From Bradyrhizobium sp. WD16 (GTDB taxonomy: Bacteria; Pseudomonadota; Alphaproteobacteria; Rhizobiales; Xanthobacteraceae), in contig NZ_CP028908.1 of the NCBI RefSeq assembly GCF_024181725.1, positions 2,903,501-2,967,500 on the forward strand: a stretch of DNA of 64,000 bases. Direction: 5' to 3'. Positions 16,371 through 24,266 of this stretch are shown here, one piece after another (the stretch's first letter is position 1; every line of letters starts with the position of its first letter). The translations under genes and the position numbers were made by a program. Under the pieces are notes generated by a model. The model was given only the letters and a program-made list of their open reading frames with translations. It was not told where the DNA came from and did no database searches.

Positions 16371-17555
16371 TTGCAGCTTCCTGTGACGCTTAGAAAGGCG
16401 CAAGTCGTATTTAAAAAGCAGCACGTCGGTACGTTCGAAGAGACGGCCGACGGCGGGACGCGCTTTACCTACGCTGTCGAGTGGGCCGAGCCGATCGCGT
16501 GCTGTCTGCCACCGACCCAGCGGGAGCACGAATGGCGCCAAGGCGTTCATCCCTTCTTCCAGCATCTTGCCCCCGAAGGATGGCTTCGCGAACAGCAAGC
16601 ACGTGTGGCCCACATCGCCGAAGAGGATGATTTTGGGCTTCTGCTGCGTTACGGCGCTGACTGTATTGGCGCAGTCGGCGTCAAACGGGCGGAAGACGCA
16701 GCGGCAGATGATGCGCCCGTCGCGGAAGCTACGGCTAACCCGGGTCGCACGGTCTCGGGCATCCAGCGCAAGCTCCTCGTCATCAAGCAAGCCAATGCCG
16801 CCTTTGCGCCTGCCGCGGCCGACGGCCTTGCGCCCTATATCGCCAAGTTCAATTCCGAACGTCTCGATACACTTGTGCGCAACGAGGCCTTAAGCCTGCG
16901 CTGGAGTGCGGCCATTCTCGGCAAGGGCGGGGTGAACGACTTTACGTTGGGAACGGTCGCCACCATCGACGAGCCCGCGCTAGTGGTGACAAGGTTTGAT
17001 CGACTGGCCGATGGTGGCAAGCTGCGCCTCGAAGACTTCGCGCAAATCCTTTGCAAGCCTCGCGGGCGGGACTTTGCCGGAAAATACGACGCGGCCTACG
17101 AAGATGTCGCTGCGGTCATTCGGGATCACTCGGTCCGGCCCGAGATTGATCAGGCCCGCTTCTTCCGCCGCCTTGTCCTCTTTGCCCTCGTTGGTAATTG
17201 CGATGGCCACCTCAAAAATTTCTCGCTTCTTGAGACGGATGCAGGGCTTCGTTTGTCGCCGGCCTATGACATCGTCAACACGGCCTTCTATGACGGCTTC
17301 GACCGGCAGCTCGCGCTCTCGATCGATGGCAAGAAGCAGAATCTCGACGACGTGACAAAGGCAACGTTGGTCGCATTCGGCCTGAGCATTGGTTTATCGC
17401 AGCGAACGGTGGATCAGGTCCTCAGCGACCTCGCGAACCGCGTCAAACGCGCGAGCAACATCCTGCAGCCGCCGCAAGGTGAGCCGCCCGAAGGTTTTGT
17501 CCATCGTTATTCTGAAATCGTGAGCCGCGCATGTCTGAGAATTTTCGGGGCTTAG
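16371..17555 (+). CDS. hipA: HipA-family serine/threonine kinase toxin
   Basis: A 394-residue kinase of the HipA family. The regulatory phosphorylation loop is present as VSGIQRKL (S129), the ATP-binding lysine as YIAKF (K159), the catalytic loop as GNCDGHLKN (D278, H280, N283) and the metal-binding aspartate as SPAYD (D300), so it looks active. HipA kinases phosphorylate translation factors such as GltX and stop growth until neutralised. The start is not certain: the frame opens with TTG at 16371 and an in-frame GTG lies at 16380. It overlaps the next gene by 25 bp; toxin-first order is the reverse of E. coli hipBA. Confidence 0.85.
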   Translation: MQLPVTLRKAQVVFKKQHVGTFEETADGGTRFTYAVEWAEPIACCLPPTQREHEWRQGVHPFFQHLAPEGWLREQQARVAHIAEEDDFGLLLRYGADCIGAVGVKRAEDAAADDAPVAEATANPGRTVSGIQRKLLVIKQANAAFAPAAADGLAPYIAKFNSERLDTLVRNEALSLRWSAAILGKGGVNDFTLGTVATIDEPALVVTRFDRLADGGKLRLEDFAQILCKPRGRDFAGKYDAAYEDVAAVIRDHSVRPEIDQARFFRRLVLFALVGNCDGHLKNFSLLETDAGLRLSPAYDIVNTAFYDGFDRQLALSIDGKKQNLDDVTKATLVAFGLSIGLSQRTVDQVLSDLANRVKRASNILQPPQGEPPEGFVHRYSEIVSRACLRIFGA

Positions 17556-18550
17556 CCCCTTTGAACTGGCAAGCCTATGTCGATGAGGCTATCCGCCGGC
17601 GAAAAAAGGAGCAGCTCACGCAGCGTGAGCACGCGGCGCTGGCCAGCGTCAGTGTTCCCACGATCGTGTCCTTTGATCGCGGAGAGGCGACGCTTACGCT
17701 CGGCAAGGCATTCGATATCCTGCGGGTGGTGGGCCTCGTCCGGGAGCCAAACCCCTTTGGGGCGCAAGGTGCCTTCGTGCAGGAAGCCTTCGCGCGATGG
17801 CGCGAGCTCACTGCGGCGCTGCCCAAAGACTCGCCCGGGCGCTTTCCGCATGGGTGGTACCGGCTCGACTACGCGCTTGAGGGCGATTTGAAGTCGGTCG
17901 ATCTCCACAACTTCTCGGCGCTCCTTCGGCAGTCCGTCGTCCGTCACACGGGCTGGCCGCTCTTTCTTTTCCTGACGCGGCCTGAATTCGCCCCCTACGA
18001 GATCGACGGCGTGATGGAGTGCTGGCTAAAACCCGAAGATGCGGGAGCCAACCGGCCGCTTGGAGATGCCGCCCATTGCGATTTCTGGCGCGCCGCTCCG
18101 ACGGGGCGGGCCGTTACCATGCGCGGTTATCAAGAAGACGGGCAAGAAACGTTTCCTTCGGGGACCATTTTCGACACGACGCTCCCCACTTGGCGCATGG
18201 GGGAGGCACTGCTTCATGCGAGCAACCTCGCCCGGCTTCTTGCAGAAGACCCCAAGAGCGTGAAGGTCAAGTTTCGCGCGGTCTACACCGGCCTGAGCGG
18301 TCGCGTCCTTCGCGCCTGGGGCAACCCGATGAGCGATCTGATGATGGAGGGCGGCGCCGCCCGTAGCGACGAAGCCATACTCGAAGCAGTCATTCCGGCC
18401 GATGAAATTGAGACAAATCTCGCGAAGTGGCTTCACCCCATGATGGCGTCGCTGTTTGAACGGTTCGGCGTCGCAGGCCTGTCCGTCGACCGCGTCAACA
18501 CTGAGCTCGATCGCATGCGAGCGAATAATTTTCAGTCGGTCAGAAGCTAA
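17531..18550 (+). CDS. HTH protein with large C-terminal domain, likely HipA partner
   Basis: A 339-residue protein. About residues 24-68 form a HipB/Xre-like HTH (LTQREHAALASVSVPTIVSFDRGEATLTLGKAFDILRVVGL). A further 250 residues, rich in W, F and Y (HGWYRLDYALEG, DFWRAAPTGRAVTMRGYQEDG, TWRMGEALLHASNLARLL), form a domain I do not recognise with confidence. HipB antitoxins are about 90 residues, so this is a large fusion. It overlaps hipA by 25 bp and should be co-translated, so it is probably the antitoxin, repressor or a third component that senses a signal. Confidence 0.7.
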   Translation: MSENFRGLAPLNWQAYVDEAIRRRKKEQLTQREHAALASVSVPTIVSFDRGEATLTLGKAFDILRVVGLVREPNPFGAQGAFVQEAFARWRELTAALPKDSPGRFPHGWYRLDYALEGDLKSVDLHNFSALLRQSVVRHTGWPLFLFLTRPEFAPYEIDGVMECWLKPEDAGANRPLGDAAHCDFWRAAPTGRAVTMRGYQEDGQETFPSGTIFDTTLPTWRMGEALLHASNLARLLAEDPKSVKVKFRAVYTGLSGRVLRAWGNPMSDLMMEGGAARSDEAILEAVIPADEIETNLAKWLHPMMASLFERFGVAGLSVDRVNTELDRMRANNFQSVRS

Positions 18551-18712
18551 CCCGATCTATTCACGACGACCAACGTCTGTAGGTCGTTTCGGCGTATTTC
18601 GGATTTCAAGCGCGCGCCGTCATTCGGATATTTCACCGTCTGACGAACCTTACCTTGGCGAACGCGCTGGAGGAAACGGGGGGTGGGATCGTTGGGGCTC
18701 ACGCCCCGCCTT
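18551..18712. other. intergenic, probable IS1380 flank
   Basis: No gene seen. It includes GGGGCTCACGCCCCG near 18694-18709 just before the IS1380 fragment and may contain that element's end. Confidence 0.3.
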
Positions 18713-19064
18713 TTACGGGCCGCAAGGCATCAGCGCGGCGGGCAATCCGCGGAACAAATCGGCTTCCGGACAACAGGCGGCGAAGGCGAGACGCACGCGA
18801 CTGGCCGTCTCGACGACCCGGGCGGCGACCTTGATCAGCCGGAGCCGCAGCGTCGCGAACTCCGCCTTCGCCAGATCCCGGACCTTGGGAATGGCGTTGC
18901 GCACAGCGAGCATCAGCCAGTATGCCGTCGTGTGCAGCACGAGACGCACTTGATTGGCAATGGCGGAACGGCAGGACGTGCGATCGGACGCCAACTGGGT
19001 CTTGTGCAGCTTGATCAGGTTCTCGGCCTGTCCGCGCGCGCAATACAGGCTGTCGTGCGGCTAG
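18713..19064 (-). pseudogene. IS1380-family transposase, C-terminal fragment
   Basis: Minus-strand reading gives the C-terminus of an IS1380-type DDE transposase (CARGQAENLIKLHKTQLASDR, then ANQVRLVLHTTAYWLMLAVR and PKVRDLAKAEFATLRLRLIK) ending at a stop at 18713. The upstream two-thirds is missing, and an in-frame TAG falls at the upstream junction near 19064. It is therefore a dead 350-bp remnant. It lies between the HipA module and the TacAT-like pair and marks this stretch as a mobile-DNA landing site. Confidence 0.8.
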
Positions 19065-19205
19065 CTTGCCCAGCCACTTTCCGATCTCGGCCAGAATCTG
19101 TTCAAAAGTCGGCTTGCCGGAATAGTAGTGTGCCGAGCTCGCCTCATAGGCCTTCGCATAACGCGCGCGGGCGAATGCGGCTGAGTTTGCCGCTTCAAAT
19201 TACCT
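19065..19205 (-). pseudogene. unidentified coding remnant joined to the IS fragment
   Basis: About 45 codons on the minus strand read like genuine protein (ARARYAKAYEASSAHYYSGK, then FEQILAEIGKWLGKLA) in a frame different from the IS fragment it abuts. A HEPN-type segment is one thought, but I cannot identify it. It lacks a start and is bounded by stops, so it is a broken piece. Confidence 0.35.
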
Positions 19206-19420
19206 GTGGTGCCCGCTGCGCTTGTTCTCGTCGGCAATCGTCCAGCGGTTAGTACCCGTAGGTAGCCGCGATCTTCTTGGAAAAAGTCGAGAAGAGTGCT
19301 TGCGCGCCATATGTAAGCCTCTTCCTCGGTGCCAGCGACTCAGCGATATTCACAGCTCTTACACAGGTTTGTTCACAGTCAGTTGCGTTGCGACTTCGCG
19401 GAAAACGGAGATTGCAATTG

Positions 19421-19831
19421 ATGGCACGTCAGAACACGCCCAGGGCTCTCTATTTTCGATCGCGCGCCGCTGCACTCCTGTCCGATCCGGATGATTGGCT
19501 CGATGAGAGCGTCCGCTATTGGCTGGAGAAGGAACTCAAGCGCGAGCCAGGTTATTTATACACCGACCCTGAACATCGCGCACTCAAGCGGGTCATTCGA
19601 GCTGGTAAGCAATACGACAGTTGGGATGGTTATAGCGTGCCTGAACTGATCGCAGCCAGTGCGCGGTACGCGGGGGACATGGGCGAAGGCGAAGGCGTTG
19701 TCAACGCGTGGGCACGGACAAGGCCGACAAGGCTGCGGTACGCCGAGATGAAAGAACTTGTCGGCTATGCTCGCTCGGCAGGAGTCGATGTTCAAAGATT
19801 TGAGCCGCCTTTCGATGTTGACGATGACTGA
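19421..19831 (+). CDS. hypothetical protein, 136 aa
   Basis: The frame opens further upstream, but the ATG at 19421 gives a clean protein start (MARQNTPRALYF); a purine-rich GGAG lies about 11 bases before it. The product is soluble, charged and rich in W and Y (DDWLDESVRYWLEKELK, QYDSWDGYSVPELIAASARYA), with an acidic tail (FDVDDD). I recognise no family. It stands alone between the IS1380 debris and the TA pair, so it is probably part of the variable island. Confidence 0.5.
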   Translation: MARQNTPRALYFRSRAAALLSDPDDWLDESVRYWLEKELKREPGYLYTDPEHRALKRVIRAGKQYDSWDGYSVPELIAASARYAGDMGEGEGVVNAWARTRPTRLRYAEMKELVGYARSAGVDVQRFEPPFDVDDD

Positions 19832-19973
19832 ATAAAGATATCTAGCTAGCGGGCGTAGCCCTAGATGAGCGAAGCGATATCTGGGAATGCTCGCGTAGGG
19901 CGGAACAGCGAAAGCGTCGCCGAGCCAAGTTGCGCCGATCGGCGCAGCACGCCGACCTCGTCGCGCTGCCCGG

Positions 19974-20471
19974 CTAGCGAAGCGATGCCGCAATGTCGGC
20001 AATCGACCTGAAAAGGACGAGCGGATCGTCCTTCGAGGGAATGAAACCGCGTCGTCCCCAGAACGCAGCAGCTTCGGCGTCAACCGCATTGACAATCAGC
20101 GCGCGCCCTCCGATCAGGCCGGCGGCCGTGACGCAGCGCTGCAGCGCATGTTTGAGGAGGCCGGTGCCAACGCCCTTGCCGGCCCGGTTCTGATCCGTCG
20201 CAAGTTGTCCCAGGAGAAGGCAGGGGACAGGGTCGGGCGGCTGACCGGTCCGAATGGTTCGCGGCAGCCGCGATGGCACGATCGCTGTTGGCGCAAGACC
20301 ATAATAGCCGACCACGCGCTGCGCCTCGTGAACCACGATGACCGCGGTGAAGCCCTTTTCCTGGTTGGAGAGCGCCCGCGTCTTGAGCCATCGGTCGAGA
20401 GATGGTTTGCCGCAGGAGAACTCGTCGAGGTTATGAGCCGGCGTCAGTGGTTCGGGGCCGGAGATTGCCAA
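19974..20471 (-). CDS. GNAT acetyltransferase toxin (TacT type)
   Basis: A 165-residue GNAT-fold protein. It has the acetyl-CoA binding segment LGQLATDQNRAGKGVGTGLL (R/Q-x-x-G-x-G type loop), the preceding GYYGLAP strand and a C-terminal YG-like region (WGRRGFIPSKDDPLVLFRSI). The N-terminus FSCGKPSLDRWLKTRA is typical of TacT/AtaT-type toxins, which acetylate the amino acid on charged tRNAs and block translation. It begins 3 bases after the stop of a DUF1778-type antitoxin gene, the standard order for this TA class. Its arginine-rich C-terminus ends at 19974. Confidence 0.85.
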   Translation of the reverse strand: MAISGPEPLTPAHNLDEFSCGKPSLDRWLKTRALSNQEKGFTAVIVVHEAQRVVGYYGLAPTAIVPSRLPRTIRTGQPPDPVPCLLLGQLATDQNRAGKGVGTGLLKHALQRCVTAAGLIGGRALIVNAVDAEAAAFWGRRGFIPSKDDPLVLFRSIADIAASLR

Positions 20472-20474
20472 GTC

Positions 20475-20837
20475 TCAGCCCCTCTTGTCCGAGCCACCTT
20501 TTTGCTCCGACGCGTTTTCTTCACGCGAACCGGTATCCACTTCGCTGGAAAACGCTTTGCTCTCCCATGGTGCCGCGCGTTGGAAGAGTTCAATCATTTC
20601 CGGCACCGGGGTGGCTGGTCCGGACAATGCCGCCATGAAAGCTTTGAATCCGGCGGGACTCATTCGAATGGGTGCCGTCTCCATCAGCACATCCTCGGCC
20701 GCCCGTACTGCCGCGTCGCGCACGAAATCGGTGCGCGATCGGCCACGCAGTGCGGCAGCGCGGTCGATGATGGCAATGTCAGTTTCGGGCAGCCGCATCG
20801 AAAGCGGATGCTCCTTGCGCTCAGCGGTTCGGGGCAT
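20475..20837 (-). CDS. DUF1778 antitoxin (TacA type)
   Basis: A 120-residue protein whose first 50 residues form a ribbon-helix-helix DNA-binding domain (PLSMRLPETDIAIIDRAAALRGRSRTDFVRDAAVRAAEDVL). The remaining residues are an extended tail that would wrap the toxin. It is encoded directly before the GNAT toxin and probably represses the shared promoter. The tail is longer than usual and ends in a charged, likely disordered stretch (GSREENASEQKGGSDKRG). Confidence 0.85.
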   Translation of the reverse strand: MPRTAERKEHPLSMRLPETDIAIIDRAAALRGRSRTDFVRDAAVRAAEDVLMETAPIRMSPAGFKAFMAALSGPATPVPEMIELFQRAAPWESKAFSSEVDTGSREENASEQKGGSDKRG

Positions 20838-20927
20838 GAGGAACCTCCATGGCGACTATCTATAATATCTGTAGCGCATTTTACAATACAGAGCCCTGGA
20901 ATATGCCTCAGGCGCACACGCGCCGGT
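20838..20927 (-). promoter_or_regulatory. TA promoter region
   Basis: The AT-rich 90-bp gap reads TTGTAAAATGCGC then TATTATAGAT on the minus strand, a plausible -35/-10 pair upstream of the antitoxin ATG. The ribbon-helix-helix antitoxin would be expected to bind here. Confidence 0.35.
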
Positions 20928-22967
<2,040 letters not shown>

Positions 22968-23128
22968 GCATAAGCCCCCGGCGCCGCGAATTCAACCGAC
23001 CGGGAGGCCGCCCGGCGGCGGCGCGGACGGCGCCGACGAGAGCGCCAGTTCAGCCGACGATGTCGATCGAATGCAGCGCGCACCAGTCGCGCAACGCCCG
23101 TTCGGTGGCTTTCGCTTCGAACGCGTGC

Positions 23129-23230
23129 TAAAGCGCGATGAGATTGGGATGAATCATCATCGCGCTTTAGGTTATTGTTTGAGCATGATCTTTTCGGAAA
23201 ACCGCGGCGCACTTTTCCGGATCATGCTCT
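23129..23230. repeat. double-hairpin intergenic repeat (class D)
   Basis: Two adjacent palindromes: TAAAGCGCGATGA...TCATCGCGCTTTA and GAGCATGATC...GATCATGCTC, the second with an inner CGGAAAA/TTTTCCG stem. From memory this is an abundant intergenic repeat in Bradyrhizobium-type genomes. Here it lies inside a UPF0158 gene, directly joined to an A-B hairpin pair that shares its last bases. Confidence 0.75.
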
Positions 23231-23394
23231 AGTGTCCTGTCTCCGAATTACCGCTTCATTTGCCTCACGCTCGCACGGTAATTCGGAGACATAAGGACAC
23301 TAGCAAAATCAAAAAGCTAGTGCGGCTTATGTCTCGCAATTGCCTACAGGAGCTTGCCGCAAAGGGCATAGGCAATTGCGAGACGCCGCACTAG
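23229..23394 (-). repeat. A1-B1 hairpin pair (reverse orientation)
   Basis: A module 23229-23303 and B module 23317-23394, each opening and closing with CTAG and folding to a long stem; linker CAAAATCAAAAAG. B1 has stem bases GTGCGGC/GCCGCAC, where other B copies have GTGTGGC/GCCACAC, so both arms changed together. It is inserted in the UPF0158 gene and its CTAG creates the TAG that ends the N-terminal fragment. Confidence 0.85.
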
Positions 23395-23844
23395 CGATCG
23401 ATCGCGCTTCGTCGAGCGAGCAGGGCCTTGAATTTCGGGTAGGCACCCCGCCTGCTGAAGAAATAGCGGACGTCGTCGAAATCATCCGGCAGGAACTCGC
23501 GGGCGAAATCGAGCGCCAGCGACCGGCCCAGTCCGATTTCGCGTTTGTCCGGGAGCGCGACGTATTTCTCCTCGTCGTCGACGTCGTCCGGCAGTTCGTC
23601 GTTCATCTCTGCTGCGTCCGGAAAATCGTTCTGATAGTAGATCTTCCCGGTCCGTTTGCAGACGAAGGCGAGAAATTCCCCATGTCGCCGCCGCTGTTGG
23701 CGAACTCGAAGGCGTCGGTGATGTCCCCGATACTCACTGGCATGGTCTTCGGCTGCCGTCCGATTGGGTGTCATTCGGATCCAGAATCTGGGTATGATCC
23801 GTGATCCCAAACAGGCCCGTCAACAGGCAATTCCGGCGTCCATC

Positions 23845-24010
23845 CAGTGTGGCGTCTCGCAATTGCCTACCGCCTTCGCGGCAACCCTCTCGTAGGCAAT
23901 TGCGAGACATAAGCCACACTAGCACTTTGATTTTGCTAGTGTCCCTATGTCTCCGAATGACCGTGCGAGTGCGAGGCAAACGTAGCGGTCATTCGGAGAC
24001 GGGACACTAG
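23845..24010 (+). repeat. B2-A2 hairpin pair, first copy of a tandem duplication
   Basis: B module 23845-23922 (left end CCAG in place of CTAG), linker CACTTTGATTTTG, A module 23936-24010. From 23846 it is identical to the next unit at an offset of 163 bp. The A module carries GAATGACCG/CGGTCATTC, a compensated change from the GAATTACCG/CGGTAATTC of other copies. Confidence 0.9.
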
Positions 24011-24173
24011 TGTGGCGTCTCGCAATTGCCTACCGCCTTCGCGGCAACCCTCTCGTAGGCAATTGCGAGACATAAGCCACACTAGCACTTTGATTTTGCT
24101 AGTGTCCCTATGTCTCCGAATGACCGTGCGAGTGCGAGGCAAACGTAGCGGTCATTCGGAGACGGGACACTAG
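24007..24173 (+). repeat. B3-A3 hairpin pair, second copy of the tandem duplication
   Basis: B module 24007-24085 and A module 24099-24173, sharing its first CTAG with the end of the preceding unit and its last CTAG with the following C module. No difference from the first copy was seen, which suggests a recent duplication. Confidence 0.9.
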
Positions 24174-24247
24174 TGCGGTGGATCTGACGCTCGTATCAGT
24201 ATTGCAGCGAACTCTTCATATGAGCGTCAGATCCAAAACCGCACTAG
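24170..24247 (+). repeat. C1 hairpin module
   Basis: A third CTAG-bounded hairpin: outer stem CTAGTGCGGT/ACCGCACTAG, inner stem GGATCTGACGCTC/GAGCGTCAGATCC, with an AAA bulge on one side only. It ends 19 bp before the start codon of the SNF2 gene, so it would form part of that gene's leader or promoter. Confidence 0.85.
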
Positions 24248-24266
24248 AATCAAGAATGGTCCGATC

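Larger units (their letters stand above)
23050..23743 (-). pseudogene. UPF0158 family gene, split by repeat insertion and frameshifted
   Basis: The N-terminal part (23743 down to 23395) reads MPVSIGDITDAFEF, then GEFLAFVCKRTGKIYY, DDEEKYVALPDKREIGLG, DFAREFLPDDFDDVRYFFSRRGAY and ends ARRSAIDR followed by TAG from a repeat. The C-terminal part of the same family (HAFEAKATERALRDWCALHS, then IDIVG, stop at 23050-23052) resumes at about 23128. The 266 bp between them (23129-23394) are two repeat units, so the insertion fell in the codon after DR, where the family has WHAFE. A second lesion is a one-base frameshift in a G-run near 23680. The protein is of unknown function; this copy is dead or truncated. 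Confidence 0.8.

Noticed and set aside
19838-19973. Small RNA or attachment site near the orphan gene
   Set aside because: There are short inverted motifs (AGATATCT and GCGTAGGGCGGAACAGCGAAAGCG) resembling intergenic repeats, but no promoter-terminator pair or clear boundary.
13692-20927. tRNA-Glu attachment-site duplication bounding an integrated island
   Set aside because: I looked for a second copy of the tRNA 3' end (CCCCTAGGGAGCGCCA) downstream and saw none; no integrase gene is present either.
23734-24142. Short proteins encoded by the B-A repeats (MPRTRTVIRRHRDTSKIK...)
   Set aside because: The frame merely reads across hairpin stems and is repeated because the DNA is repeated; no ribosome site, no conservation between diverged copies.
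23229-24247. CRISPR array
   Set aside because: Repeats are palindromic modules of 75-80 bp with fixed linkers and no unique spacers of even length; no cas genes nearby.
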